From: Ignavibacteriales bacterium
GTDB lineage: Bacteria > Bacteroidota > Ignavibacteria > Tepidaquicellales > Tepidaquicellaceae
DNA length: 64,000 nt
Direction of reading: 5' to 3'
Assembly (NCBI GenBank): GCA_020635255.1
Contig: JACKAC010000002.1
Location: 310,001 to 374,000, forward strand
In this document: positions 35,844 through 45,526 of the stretch, piece by piece
Layout of the letters: the number at the start of each line of letters is the position of its first letter
How positions within the stretch are numbered: the stretch's first letter is position 1
Translations under genes and position numbers: made by a program
The notes under the pieces: generated by a model
What the model was told of the DNA's origin: nothing
Database searches by the model: none
The model's input: the letters and a program-made list of their open reading frames with translations, nothing else

Positions 35844-36511
35844 TGAATGCTAAAGTTGGAATAGTCGTCTTCCCCGGTTCTAACTGTGATCATGATGCCT
35901 ATTATGTGTTCAATGATATTCTAAAGACTGATACAAAGTTTCTCTGGCATAAAGACAGCGGTGTCGGGGACAGGAATATAATCATACTGCCCGGTGGTTT
36001 TTCTTATGGCGATTATTTGAGGGGCGGTTCGATTGCAAGGTTCTCTAATATAATGAAGGACGTTATCCGGTTTGCTAATAACGGCGGTGTTGTCGTTGGT
36101 ATCTGTAACGGTTTTCAAATATTGTGTGAAGCAGGTCTTCTTCCCGGAGTTTTAATTAAAAACGCAAATCTTCAGTTTATTTGTACGACGGTATCCTTGC
36201 ATGTGGAGAATACTAATAGCATCTTCACCAAGTATTACAATGCAGGAGAAGATATTAAGGTGCCCATCGCGCACGGAGAAGGAAACTTCCTTTGCAGTAA
36301 AGAAACACTCGACGAGATGAAGAACAATGATCAGATTCTATTTACATATAACGATAACCCGAACGGTTCATACATGGATATCGCGGGAATCCAGAATAAA
36401 AGTAAGAATGTAATGGGAATGATGCCTCACCCTGAGAGGGCATCCGATGAAATACTCGGGAATACCGACGGCAGACGCATTTTGCAGAGTATAGCCGAAT
36501 CGGTTTTGTAA
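35843..36511 (+). CDS. purQ: Phosphoribosylformylglycinamidine synthase glutaminase subunit PurQ
   Basis: 222 residues, class-I glutamine amidotransferase. The opening VGIVVFPGSNCDHDAYYV, the oxyanion segment LPGGFSYGDYLRGG, the nucleophile Cys in GICNGFQIL and the His-Pro-Glu in MMPHPERASD are all present. It supplies ammonia to the FGAM synthase complex. It is coupled to purS. Confidence 0.95.
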   Translation: MNAKVGIVVFPGSNCDHDAYYVFNDILKTDTKFLWHKDSGVGDRNIIILPGGFSYGDYLRGGSIARFSNIMKDVIRFANNGGVVVGICNGFQILCEAGLLPGVLIKNANLQFICTTVSLHVENTNSIFTKYYNAGEDIKVPIAHGEGNFLCSKETLDEMKNNDQILFTYNDNPNGSYMDIAGIQNKSKNVMGMMPHPERASDEILGNTDGRRILQSIAESVL

Positions 36512-36537
36512 TAAAAAAATCTTTAAGGAGAAACATT

Positions 36538-36744
36538 ATGTTTGGTTTAGGAACGCCGGAAATAGTACTGATAGCTATTGTTATCTTGGTATTATTTGGA
36601 GCAAAGAAAATACCTGAACTCATGCAGGGGCTTGGAAAAGGTGTTAAGGAATTCAAAAAAGCTACGAGTGAAATAGAAAAGGACATAAAAAGCTCTACCG
36701 AGGATAAAAATCCTACTGAGCAGAATCCCACTACTCCAAAATAA
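36538..36744 (+). CDS. tatA: Twin-arginine translocase subunit TatA/TatE
   Basis: 68 residues with a good AAGGAGA before the ATG. One N-terminal membrane helix (GTPEIVLIAIVILVLFGAKKIPEL) with the conserved FGAKKIPE hinge is followed by an amphipathic helix (LGKGVKEFKKATSEIEKDI) and a charged tail. TatA forms the protein-conducting part of the Tat system that exports folded proteins. tatC is not nearby. The PhoX-like protein at 39738 carries a Tat signal and is a plausible client. Confidence 0.92.
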   Translation: MFGLGTPEIVLIAIVILVLFGAKKIPELMQGLGKGVKEFKKATSEIEKDIKSSTEDKNPTEQNPTTPK

Positions 36745-36770
36745 ACTAGATTTAAAATTCCGAAATAATG

Positions 36771-36792
36771 CCATCCTGTTTTCACGGGATGG
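36771..36792 (+). terminator. Possible hairpin between tatA and gatA
   Basis: CCATCC at 36771-36776 pairs with GGATGG at 36787-36792 with a short extension. The T-tract behind it is weak, so it may not stop transcription. It lies within the only region where an earlier gatA start (36768) could be read. Confidence 0.3.
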
Positions 36793-36803
36793 CTGGATTT
36801 TAT

Positions 36804-38228
36804 ATGACAATTCCCTCAAACCTAAAAGACATACAAACTGATCTTAAGTCAGGTTTACTTACCTGTTCTGCCCTTGTGGATCATTACCTGGCGAGGATAG
36901 GTGAACAAAAAGACCTTAATGTTTTTATAACTGTTTTTGATAATGAAGCCAGAGAGCGTGCAAAAGCAATTGACGAAAAGATCAAATCCGGTAATGCCGG
37001 TAAGCTTGCGGGGCTTGTCATTTCCATAAAAGATGTGATCTCAATAAAAGATAAACGCCACACCTGTGGCTCCAGGATACTCGAAAATTTTATTGCCCTG
37101 TATGACGCGACTGTCATAAAAAGGCTGGAAGCGGAAGATGCTATTATAATAGGTAAGGTAAACTGCGACGAGTTCGCTATGGGTTCATCCAATGAAAATT
37201 CCTATTTCGGTCCGGTTTTGAATCCGGTCGATAAAACCCGCGTTCCGGGAGGTTCCTCCGGAGGAAGCGCAGTGTCTGTCGCAGCCGGTATGTGTCTTGT
37301 ATCATTGGGTTCGGAGACAGGTGGTTCAATTCGGCAGCCTGCATCGTTCTGCGGAGTAACAGGATTAAAAGCCACTTATGGTAGGATATCGAGGTTCGGA
37401 CTTACGGCTTTTGCATCATCGTTTGATTCCATTGGCATATTTTCCAATAATAATTATGATACTGCCGCTGTGCTGGAAGTAATAGCCGGCGAAGATGACA
37501 GGGATTCAACATCGTCAAAAGAAAAAGTTGAGACCTACACTAATACGATAGAGAATAAAATAAAGCCGGGTGATATTAAGATAGGCATTGCAAAAGAATA
37601 CTTCGGTGAAGGTCTCAATCCTGAAATAAAACAGAGTATCGAAAAGAAAATAGATGATCTCAAAAAAGCCGGCTTTGAGGTAAAAGAGGTGTCACTCCCG
37701 CATTCAAAGTATGTGATACAAACTTACTATATACTTACTTCTGCTGAAGCTTCAAGCAATCTCGCACGCTATGATGGGGTACGCTACGGCTACCGCTCGG
37801 AGGATTCATCTAATCTGGAAGATATGTACGTCAATACCCGAACGGAAGGATTCGGTGAAGAAGTTAAAAGGCGAATTATGCTTGGGACATATGTCCTGTC
37901 GGCTGGATACTATGACGCATATTATAAAAAAGCGCAGAAAGTCAGAAGATTAATTACACAAGATTTTGAAAAGGCCTTCGGGGAAGTGGACTACATAATT
38001 TCTCCGACTACCCCAACTACAGCATTTAAAATGGGTGACAAGGTTGACGATCCGCTCGCAATGTATTTGAATGACATATATACTGCTTCGGTCAATCTCG
38101 CCGCAATTCCCGCAATCTCAATACCCGTAGGTAATGACAGTAAGGGTCTTCCATTCGGTCTGCAGGTGATGGGAAGGAAATTCGACGAAGCTGGATTACT
38201 CAGAATGTATGACGTTATAGCATCTTAG
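36804..38228 (+). CDS. gatA: Glu-tRNA(Gln)/Asp-tRNA(Asn) amidotransferase subunit A
   Basis: I use the ATG at 36804 (474 residues, normal for GatA); an ATG at 36768 falls in a hairpin and adds an unlike leader. Amidase signature motifs are clear: catalytic Lys in ISIKDVISIKD, the GGSSGGSAVSVAAGM glycine/serine loop and SETGGSIRQPASFCGVTGLK with the catalytic Ser and cis-Ser. It converts misacylated Glu-tRNA(Gln) or Asp-tRNA(Asn). gatB and gatC are elsewhere, which is common. Confidence 0.94.
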   Translation: MTIPSNLKDIQTDLKSGLLTCSALVDHYLARIGEQKDLNVFITVFDNEARERAKAIDEKIKSGNAGKLAGLVISIKDVISIKDKRHTCGSRILENFIALYDATVIKRLEAEDAIIIGKVNCDEFAMGSSNENSYFGPVLNPVDKTRVPGGSSGGSAVSVAAGMCLVSLGSETGGSIRQPASFCGVTGLKATYGRISRFGLTAFASSFDSIGIFSNNNYDTAAVLEVIAGEDDRDSTSSKEKVETYTNTIENKIKPGDIKIGIAKEYFGEGLNPEIKQSIEKKIDDLKKAGFEVKEVSLPHSKYVIQTYYILTSAEASSNLARYDGVRYGYRSEDSSNLEDMYVNTRTEGFGEEVKRRIMLGTYVLSAGYYDAYYKKAQKVRRLITQDFEKAFGEVDYIISPTTPTTAFKMGDKVDDPLAMYLNDIYTASVNLAAIPAISIPVGNDSKGLPFGLQVMGRKFDEAGLLRMYDVIAS

Positions 38229-38314
38229 ATTTATGAATATTTAATAATTGCTTACTTTATTTCTTCTCTCAAAAACCTTATTTTTCACTTAATTTACTAA
38301 TAAAACGACTATCC

Positions 38315-39736
38315 ATGGCTTTACCATCCAAGGCACCGCATTTTTTTGACAATGTAAATAATTATTTCAATAATGCCGCTAAGCTAACTCATCATCCCGA
38401 AGGATTGCTCAGGCAAATAAATCTATGCAACAGTGTGTATGGGTTTCAATTTCCCCTTAAGAAATCGGATGGGAAATATGAGGTTATTCAGGCGTGGAGA
38501 GTTGAACATTCACATCATAAGCTTCCTGTTAAAGGTGGTATAAGATACAGTTTGTTGGTGAATGAAGATGAGGTAAAAGCACTCGCCGCGCTCATGACAT
38601 ACAAATGCGCTCTGGTTGATGTACCTTTTGGTGGAGCCAAAGGGGGAATTAAAATAGACCCGTCGAGATATACTGAAGAGCAACTGGAAAAGATAACGCG
38701 CCGTTACACAGTCGAATTGATACATAAGAATTTCATCGGACCTGGTATAGACGTACCCGCCCCCGATTACGGTACAGGTTCACGCGAAATGGCATGGATA
38801 GCTGATACGTATATGACATTTAGTCACGGACAGCTTGACACTATGGCATGCGTTACAGGTAAACCGCTTTCACAGCATGGAATAAGAGGTAGAACTGAAG
38901 CAACCGGAAGAGGCGTTTACTTTGGTGTCAGAGAAGCCGTTGCCGATGTAGATACTATGAAAAAACTTGGACTTACTCCGGGGATTGCCGATAAGAGGGT
39001 AGTAGTGCAGGGATTGGGTAATGTAGGCTATTACTCTGCTAAGTATTTACAGCAGGACGGTGCCGTTATAATAGCAATAGCTGAATATGAAGGCGGTATC
39101 TTCGATCCGAATGGATTGGATGTTGAGGAGGTTGCCAAACATCGCAGAGAAACCGGTTCCATTTTGAATTTTAAGAATGCGCAAAATATAGAGCCGACAG
39201 CCGCAACACTTGAAATAGAATGCGACATACTTGTGCCAGCCGCGCTCGAAAACCAGATACATTTTCACAACGCAGGAAATATAAATGCCAAAATAATTGC
39301 CGAAGCTGCTAACGGTCCCGTAACCCCGGAAGCCGAGCATCTTCTTCTTGGCAAAGGAGTATTTATTATTCCAGACCTGTATCTCAATGCCGGCGGTGTG
39401 ACGGTTTCTTATTTTGAATGGCTGAAAAATATTTCTCATGTGGCTTTCGGTAGAATAGGTAAGCGTTATGCCGAATATGCAAACGCGCGTATGGCTCACC
39501 TTATTGAAGATGCATCACACATACAGTTTACTCAGAGCCAGCTCTCCGACGTTGTAAAAGGCGCTGGTGAGGCTGACCTTGTCGATTCCGGACTTGAAGA
39601 GGTGATGGTCACTGCTTATCATCAGATATTGGATGTAAAAAGAAAATATAACGTCAGTGACTTAAGAACTGCGGCGTTCATTAATGCGATTAACAAAATA
39701 GCTATTTCATATATGGACCTGGGAATATTCCCGTAA
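38315..39736 (+). CDS. Glu/Leu/Phe/Val dehydrogenase family, probable glutamate dehydrogenase
   Basis: 473 residues. The family substrate motif KGGIRYSLLVNEDEVKALAA is followed by VDVPFGGAKGGIKIDP with the catalytic lysine, GPGIDVPAPDYGTGSREMAW, and the nucleotide-binding glycine motif VVVQGLGNVGYYSAKYL. These point to glutamate dehydrogenase, which interconverts glutamate and 2-oxoglutarate plus ammonia; the cofactor is not obvious. It converges with the PhoX-like gene with only one base between the stops. Confidence 0.92.
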   Translation: MALPSKAPHFFDNVNNYFNNAAKLTHHPEGLLRQINLCNSVYGFQFPLKKSDGKYEVIQAWRVEHSHHKLPVKGGIRYSLLVNEDEVKALAALMTYKCALVDVPFGGAKGGIKIDPSRYTEEQLEKITRRYTVELIHKNFIGPGIDVPAPDYGTGSREMAWIADTYMTFSHGQLDTMACVTGKPLSQHGIRGRTEATGRGVYFGVREAVADVDTMKKLGLTPGIADKRVVVQGLGNVGYYSAKYLQQDGAVIIAIAEYEGGIFDPNGLDVEEVAKHRRETGSILNFKNAQNIEPTAATLEIECDILVPAALENQIHFHNAGNINAKIIAEAANGPVTPEAEHLLLGKGVFIIPDLYLNAGGVTVSYFEWLKNISHVAFGRIGKRYAEYANARMAHLIEDASHIQFTQSQLSDVVKGAGEADLVDSGLEEVMVTAYHQILDVKRKYNVSDLRTAAFINAINKIAISYMDLGIFP

Positions 39737-39737
39737 C

Positions 39738-41414
39738 CTACTTAAATCCGGTTATTGCAATTACAGCGGGTCGTGGAATATCATCCCCGTAATTTGGCCA
39801 GCGGCTTGTTGGATTTTCTTTCGTTTCTGATCCTCCGCCTGGATGCTGGACGGAAATGAACATTGTAGATTCATCCGGGGTGAAATTTCCTCCGCACATC
39901 TCTGCATCTTTAGGAGCTGCGGCAAATCTGAATGCTTCCCCTTTGTTTTCACCCTGTGTCGGTATCATAAATAGCGAGTTATTCTTAAATGGCTCATAAA
40001 CCCCCTTGTTCATACTGCTTTCTGATATGTCGCAGAGTACCCAGAGATTTCCTTTACTATCGAATGTAAGATTGTCCGGGCATGAAAACCCGCTTTCTAC
40101 GCTTCCCGTTGCGAATACTTCCCATGTAAACGACCCGCTTCCGTGGTCATCATTATCCTCTACTATTCTTACTATACTTCCGTTGTAATCTTTCTTTTTG
40201 GAATTATTTGTGAATGATACGTATAGCGAATTATCAACTGGACTGATTTCTATATCTTCCGCACGGTTGCACTCTGTACCGCCAACTAGTTTTGCAGCCT
40301 TTTCACAATTTACCAGCACATCAGCCTGTGACTTGAATTCACTTTTAAGCTCAGACCTCTTTTCATAATCCAGTAATTGCCATTTGTTATTCTCAAAATC
40401 TGCCACATATAGATCGCCGTCATCGAGTATGTCCATATTTGCTTCGCGATTATCCGGATCGTATTTTTTTGCGGAGATGAACTTGTAAACACATTCGTTA
40501 ATGATGTCATCTCCCATATATGCTGCGGCTCTTCCATCTTTTGTAATTCCTACAGCAACATTTTCATGGTGGAAACGACCCAGCGAAGTGCGCTTCTTTG
40601 CGGGCTTACTTTTATCGAATGGATCTACTTCTACCACCCATCCATAATGCTCGGGTATCATGTCTTCCCCATATCCGGTCCATCTGTAGGAACCGTCCGG
40701 CATGCAATCCTGGTAATTTTCTTCACCGCTTAATACGGTGCCCCACGGGGTTACTCCTCCGCTACAGTTCGCAAGTGTTCCCATGGCTTCGAACGAGTTT
40801 CCCATTTCGGGAGTGCCGGCTCCTTTGCCGGAGAGTATAACGGGCATTGTAGCATCTATTCGCCTATTGTAAACCGAATCATTTACGAATTCCCATCCGC
40901 TATCGGTTCGTTTGACGCGGAATATCGAAATACCGACGCTCATCTTCTCTGCAAGGATTTGGTCCTTCGTCTTTGCCTTTTTGGCTTTGTAATCACTGTC
41001 AGGGTAATCACTAACAAAAACGGGATGAGTATATTCATTATTAACAAAGAGGATCCCATCTGTGGAGCTATTACCTCCCTGGAGCTTATCAATTGGTAAA
41101 AAAACAACAAAATCGTTGTTAAATCCGAACATCTCCGTATCGGAGATATTATCACCCCATTGACGCACGACGCTGTATTTAAAACCTTCCGGTAAGACTA
41201 AGGCATCTATGTCGGAGGGCGGTATAGGATTGAAGAAAACGCCTGACCCTTTATCGAGTATAGCCGGAGCTTTTGGTATACTTTTAGTATCAGTAAAATT
41301 GGAATTAAAAAAAGCTGTGGGTAGTATAGCGCCGGCAGTTAGAAATGCCATTCCTTTTAACGCATCTCTGCGTGATATACGCTTATGTATTAGTTCTTCG
41401 AGAGTGTTTTTCAT
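39738..41414 (-). CDS. Tat-exported PhoX/DUF839 family protein
   Basis: 558 residues. The N-terminus has a twin-arginine signal (SRRDALKGMAFLTAGAIL) and a hydrophobic core, so it is exported folded. The body is the PhoX/DUF839 type: VVRQWGD, FNNDFVVFLP, VNNEYTHPVF, GTLANCSGGVTPWGTVLSGEENYQD (shown in part), GRFHHENVAVGITKDGR, DDIINECVYKF and NLTFDSKGNLWVLCD. PhoX proteins are calcium/iron phosphatases with a six-bladed propeller, so the likely role is hydrolysis of phosphate esters in the periplasm. The metal site cannot be fully verified here, so substrate is open. Confidence 0.85.
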   Translation of the reverse strand: MKNTLEELIHKRISRRDALKGMAFLTAGAILPTAFFNSNFTDTKSIPKAPAILDKGSGVFFNPIPPSDIDALVLPEGFKYSVVRQWGDNISDTEMFGFNNDFVVFLPIDKLQGGNSSTDGILFVNNEYTHPVFVSDYPDSDYKAKKAKTKDQILAEKMSVGISIFRVKRTDSGWEFVNDSVYNRRIDATMPVILSGKGAGTPEMGNSFEAMGTLANCSGGVTPWGTVLSGEENYQDCMPDGSYRWTGYGEDMIPEHYGWVVEVDPFDKSKPAKKRTSLGRFHHENVAVGITKDGRAAAYMGDDIINECVYKFISAKKYDPDNREANMDILDDGDLYVADFENNKWQLLDYEKRSELKSEFKSQADVLVNCEKAAKLVGGTECNRAEDIEISPVDNSLYVSFTNNSKKKDYNGSIVRIVEDNDDHGSGSFTWEVFATGSVESGFSCPDNLTFDSKGNLWVLCDISESSMNKGVYEPFKNNSLFMIPTQGENKGEAFRFAAAPKDAEMCGGNFTPDESTMFISVQHPGGGSETKENPTSRWPNYGDDIPRPAVIAITGFK

Positions 41415-41587
41415 AAATTAAAAATACCAACTAATTGTTAAAATAATATAAACATCTCGAAAGGAATTTTAATTGCAAGATCATTAAAGGTCATTTCAAA
41501 CAAAGCCTAATTCATTGATTTTCGCTAAAAATAGAGTTAGTTTAGTTAATTGTATTAAAATTATATTAGGAGAACTACGCATACTTT

Positions 41588-42748
41588 ATGCAAAGGAAAA
41601 ACAATAATTTAACAAGCGAAGAGAAAAAGAAAAATACATCTTCAGACGATAAAAAGACTCCCTCCAATGGACGTCAAGGAAAGAGACGCCAGCCTACATT
41701 CAGACGCCGTAGGAGCGGTCATTATAATGTAAATAAGAAGAGAGATGTTCAGAAACCGGATGAAAAAACTTCAGACACAAATGAGGAAAGTCGTGTAAAT
41801 TACGGTAAACTTGTTCCCTCCAACCAGATGGTTTCCGTTGTAATTCCACTCTACAACGAAGAAGAATCCCTAATGGAGCTTTCGTTAAAGCTATATCATG
41901 TGCTGGACAGGCTTCAGTGCAATTATGAGGTCATATTCGTAGATGATGGCAGTACGGATGATTCGTTCAAGAAAATTAAAGAGATAAATTCCAAGAATGC
42001 GCGTTTTCATTGTATAAGGTTCAGGAGGAATTACGGCAAGTCTGCCGCTTTGGCTGCCGGGTTTAAGGAGGCAAAAGGCGACATCGTTATTACAATGGAT
42101 GCTGATCTTCAGGATGACCCGGATGAAATTCCCGAGCTGATACAAAAACTGAATGAAGGCTATGACCTTGTGACCGGTTGGAAAAAAGTCCGCTACGACC
42201 CATTCATTAAGAAGCACACTTCAAAGCTTTTTAATTTTGTGACGTCTAAAGTATCGGGAGTTAAACTCCATGACTTCAATTGTGGTCTGAAAGCATACAA
42301 AAAGGATGTTGTGAAATCCGTGAAGATATACGGTGAAATGCATAGGTACGTACCGGCACTGGCTCACCTTTCGGGATTTAAAGTTACTGAAAAGCCTGTG
42401 AAACATCATGCCAGAAAGTATGGGGTAACAAAATTTGGTCCCAGCCGTTTCTTAAACGGATTCCTTGACCTGATGACCGTTGCATTTACAATGAAGTTCA
42501 TGAGCAGACCGCTTCATCTTTTCGGAATACTGGGATTTTTGAGCTTTATCTGCGGATTCATTATAATGGCGTACCTTACATTTATGAAGTACGTCGAGGG
42601 AATGTCGATCAGCGACCGCCCATTATTTTTGGTGGGTATTTTATTTACAATTGTAGGTGTACAATTTTTATCTCTCGGTTTAATAGCGGAAATGATCACT
42701 AAGACTGCCTCACGAGAGGAAGATTATCTCATCGAATCTAAACTATAG
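41588..42748 (+). CDS. Family 2 glycosyltransferase with two C-terminal membrane segments
   Basis: 386 residues. The first ~75 residues are basic, low-complexity (KKKNTSSDDKKTPSNGRQGK). The GT2 domain follows (VSVVIPLYNEEESLMELS, DDGSTDDSFKKI, YGKSAALAAGFKEAKGD, DADLQDDPDEIPELIQ) and the C-terminus has two hydrophobic helices (LFGILGFLSFICGFIIMAYL and PLFLVGILFTIVGVQFLSLG). This is the layout of bacterial polyprenyl-phosphate sugar transferases such as ArnC/GtrB. It probably makes undecaprenyl-phosphate-linked sugar for envelope decoration. It stands alone, 34 bases before lpxA. Confidence 0.86.
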   Translation: MQRKNNNLTSEEKKKNTSSDDKKTPSNGRQGKRRQPTFRRRRSGHYNVNKKRDVQKPDEKTSDTNEESRVNYGKLVPSNQMVSVVIPLYNEEESLMELSLKLYHVLDRLQCNYEVIFVDDGSTDDSFKKIKEINSKNARFHCIRFRRNYGKSAALAAGFKEAKGDIVITMDADLQDDPDEIPELIQKLNEGYDLVTGWKKVRYDPFIKKHTSKLFNFVTSKVSGVKLHDFNCGLKAYKKDVVKSVKIYGEMHRYVPALAHLSGFKVTEKPVKHHARKYGVTKFGPSRFLNGFLDLMTVAFTMKFMSRPLHLFGILGFLSFICGFIIMAYLTFMKYVEGMSISDRPLFLVGILFTIVGVQFLSLGLIAEMITKTASREEDYLIESKL

Positions 42749-42782
42749 CTAATTCTTAATTACTCTTCTATTTAATACTCAA

Positions 42783-43565
42783 GTGAATACTCAAATATCT
42801 ATGGAATTAACGAAGATCAGTGATAAGGCAAAGATAGGTGAAAACCTAAGCATTGGGGAATTTAGTATTATAAACGACGACGTCGAGATCGGCAATAATT
42901 GTGAAATTGGAAATCACGTAGTGATAGAGAATGGCGCAAGAATTGCCGATAATGTAAAGATAGGGCATGGTACTATCATTGGGGGAGTACCCCAGGACCT
43001 GAAGTTCGAAGGCGAGATGACTACTGTCGAGATTGGTGAAGGTACTACTATCAGAGAATACACAACGATAAACCGCGGGACGAAACACAGCGGTACAACA
43101 AAAGTCGGGAAGAACTGCTTCATTATGAGCTATGTGCATGTAGCTCACGATTGTGTGATAGGCGATAACGTCATTATCGCAAATGCGGTGAATATGGCGG
43201 GACACGTAGAGATAGACGATCAGGTTTTTGTAGGCGGTCTTGTAGCACTTCATCAATTTATAAAACTAGGCAAACACATAATGATCGGCGCGGCATGTAA
43301 AGCGGTGAAGGATATTCCTCCATACATACTTGCCGGTAGTGAGCCGCTAAAATATGAAGGTGTTAATATCGTCGGATTGAGACGGAAGGGATTTACCAAC
43401 GAGCAGATAGGTAATATAAGGGATGCATACGATACGATATACAGGTCGGGGCTTAATGTATCGGATGCCGTAAAGAAAATAAAATTGGAAATGCAGATGA
43501 CTGATGAAGTAAACGAGATATTGAAATTCATCGAAAATAGCAACCGCGGTATCCTTCGCGGATAA
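42783..43565 (+). CDS. lpxA: Acyl-ACP--UDP-N-acetylglucosamine O-acyltransferase
   Basis: 260 residues starting at GTG (an in-frame ATG six codons later is possible). Left-handed beta-helix hexapeptide repeats fill the first two thirds (IGENLSIGEFSIINDDVEIG), with GGVPQDLKFEGEMTTVEIG, the catalytic His in HVAHDCVIG and ALHQFIKLGKHIMIGA. LpxA adds the first acyl chain of lipid A, so the organism makes lipopolysaccharide or a lipid A relative. Other lipid A genes are not in the window. Confidence 0.95.
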   Translation: MNTQISMELTKISDKAKIGENLSIGEFSIINDDVEIGNNCEIGNHVVIENGARIADNVKIGHGTIIGGVPQDLKFEGEMTTVEIGEGTTIREYTTINRGTKHSGTTKVGKNCFIMSYVHVAHDCVIGDNVIIANAVNMAGHVEIDDQVFVGGLVALHQFIKLGKHIMIGAACKAVKDIPPYILAGSEPLKYEGVNIVGLRRKGFTNEQIGNIRDAYDTIYRSGLNVSDAVKKIKLEMQMTDEVNEILKFIENSNRGILRG

Positions 43566-43576
43566 ACAATTCAATA

Positions 43577-44398
43577 ATGTCAGCCACCAGTAAAGATAAT
43601 AAACACATTACCACTAAAGTCCTGAAACAGATGAAGGAGCGCGGTGAAAAGATTGCTATGCTTACAGCATACGATTACCTTACTGCGAAATTTCTCGATG
43701 AGAGCGGAATAGAAATAATCCTTGTGGGTGATTCACTTGGTAATGTAATCCAGGGTTATGAGACAACTATCCCGGTTACCCTGGAGGAGATGATATACCA
43801 TACTAAGATCGTAAAGAAGGGAGTGAAAAATGCAATTGTAGTTGGAGATATGACTTTTATGAGCTACCAGGTGGGTACGGAAGACGCAATTAGAAACTGT
43901 GGGAAGATGCTAAAGTTGACTGAATGTGATGCTATTAAAATGGAGGGTGGAAGGCATATTACAGAAACGGTGAGGAGGGTTGTCGAGATTGGTATTCCTG
44001 TAATGGGACATTTAGGATTGACGCCGCAATCAATACATGAATTCGGTTCTTATAAAACCCGGGGACAGTCGGAAGAAGAAGCAGAGCAGATTTATGAAGA
44101 CGCATTAGCACTGGAAAAAGCCGGATGCTTTTCAATAGTTCTTGAAAAGATTCCTATGGATCTTGGCAAAAAAATATCGGAAGCCATTTCTATCCCAACT
44201 ATAGGTATCGGTGCGGGACCTTATTGTGACGGACAGGTGCTGGTGCTTCACGACATGCTGGGTATGAATGAAGAATTCAAACCGAGATTTGTCAGACGTT
44301 ATATGGATTTTGCGAAAGACTTGCGGGGAGCGCTTAAATCCTACATTAAAGACATAAAAAGCGGGGATTTTCCTTCTAAAGAGGAAAGCTACGAGTAA
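43577..44398 (+). CDS. panB: 3-methyl-2-oxobutanoate hydroxymethyltransferase
   Basis: 273 residues. Typical PanB segments: IAMLTAYDYLTAKFLDESGI, VGDSLGNVIQGYETTIPVTL, DMTFMSYQVG, KMEGG, MGHLGLTPQSIH and IGIGAGPYCDGQVLVLHD. It makes ketopantoate, the first committed step to pantothenate and coenzyme A (coaD is elsewhere in the window). It is separated by 11 bases from lpxA and so is probably co-transcribed. Confidence 0.96.
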   Translation: MSATSKDNKHITTKVLKQMKERGEKIAMLTAYDYLTAKFLDESGIEIILVGDSLGNVIQGYETTIPVTLEEMIYHTKIVKKGVKNAIVVGDMTFMSYQVGTEDAIRNCGKMLKLTECDAIKMEGGRHITETVRRVVEIGIPVMGHLGLTPQSIHEFGSYKTRGQSEEEAEQIYEDALALEKAGCFSIVLEKIPMDLGKKISEAISIPTIGIGAGPYCDGQVLVLHDMLGMNEEFKPRFVRRYMDFAKDLRGALKSYIKDIKSGDFPSKEESYE

Positions 44399-44500
44399 AC
44401 ACAGTAATTTCAGTTTTTAAACCACTCGGCGCAATTAATAAATTATGATAATTCCATTGTTTACGTGTTATATTTGTGTTAATTTTAGCCTTTGCTTTTT

Positions 44501-45508
44501 ATGAGTGTAAAATACGCCGAGCTAAACGATATATTTGATTCGAGTAGTAAAATAGTACTTACTACTCATGTAATTCCGGACGGCGATGCTATTGGGAGTG
44601 AGATGGCTCTGAAGAGGTTCCTTGAAAAAAAGTATAGAAATCCCCAAGTAATCAACCACTCACAGACTCCCGGTAATTTAAAATTCCTCGATAAAGATGA
44701 TTCGATAAGGGTCTTTGAAAACGATAGGGATGAAAACGAGGAATTAATAACCGATGCCGACCTGATTGTAATACTTGATACAAATGAATATTCCCGCACT
44801 CGCTCGATGGAGCAAAGTTTAATTAACTCGGACGCAAAAAAGATCTGTATTGACCATCATCAGGATATTAAGCCTGAAAATTTTAATTTTGCGATCTCGG
44901 ACCCCGAATCTCCCTCAACCTGTCAGATACTATATGACTATCTGATCACCGAGCACCCGGATACTATAGATAAAAATATCTCCGAAGCTCTCTATACGGG
45001 TATAATAACAGATACTGGTTCTTTCAGATATCCTCGGACGACTGAAGAGACATTCTTGAGTTGCGCAGAACTCGTGAGACGGGGAGCGGATCCTGTCGGA
45101 ATATATGAGAGAGTTTATAACGAGAACAGTATAAATAAGATCCGGCTCATGGCAAAGTATCTAGAAAGCTTTGAGTTTCATTTCGATAATAAAGTTGGAC
45201 TTGGAATGATAACCGATAAAGACTTTCTTGAAACAGAGGCAGACCAAACGGACATCGAGGGGTTTTCGAGTATAATGATGAGCATAAAAGGGATTGTAAT
45301 GAGTATTATGCTGGTTGAGTTGCCGCACAGCATAAAGATATCACTCAGATCAAAAGGTGAAGTAATAAAAGTCAATGAGATTGCAAAAGAGTTTGGCGGT
45401 GGAGGTCATATAAATGCCGCGGGCGCATCATATTTCAAAGGCGATCTGTCAGAGCTAAAAACAAAAGTTTTATCTGTCACCAGAGGATATTTAAATAAAA
45501 TTATATAA
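44501..45508 (+). CDS. nrnA: DHH-family phosphoesterase (NrnA-like oligoribonuclease/pAp phosphatase)
   Basis: I use the ATG at 44501 (335 residues) over a TTG nine bases earlier. DHH motifs are HVIPDGDAIGSEMALK, VILDTNEYSRTR, CIDHHQDI and the DHHA1 signature GGGGHINAAGASY. NrnA-type enzymes degrade short RNA oligonucleotides and 3'-phosphoadenosine 5'-phosphate with manganese. It is 18 bases before the aminopeptidase gene. Confidence 0.88.
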   Translation: MSVKYAELNDIFDSSSKIVLTTHVIPDGDAIGSEMALKRFLEKKYRNPQVINHSQTPGNLKFLDKDDSIRVFENDRDENEELITDADLIVILDTNEYSRTRSMEQSLINSDAKKICIDHHQDIKPENFNFAISDPESPSTCQILYDYLITEHPDTIDKNISEALYTGIITDTGSFRYPRTTEETFLSCAELVRRGADPVGIYERVYNENSINKIRLMAKYLESFEFHFDNKVGLGMITDKDFLETEADQTDIEGFSSIMMSIKGIVMSIMLVELPHSIKISLRSKGEVIKVNEIAKEFGGGGHINAAGASYFKGDLSELKTKVLSVTRGYLNKII

Positions 45509-45526
45509 ATCTAAATTTTTTTTGAA

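Noticed and set aside
36768..36803. Earlier ATG for gatA
   Set aside because: It lies in a hairpin and adds residues unlike the GatA family; the ATG at 36804 gives the normal N-terminus.
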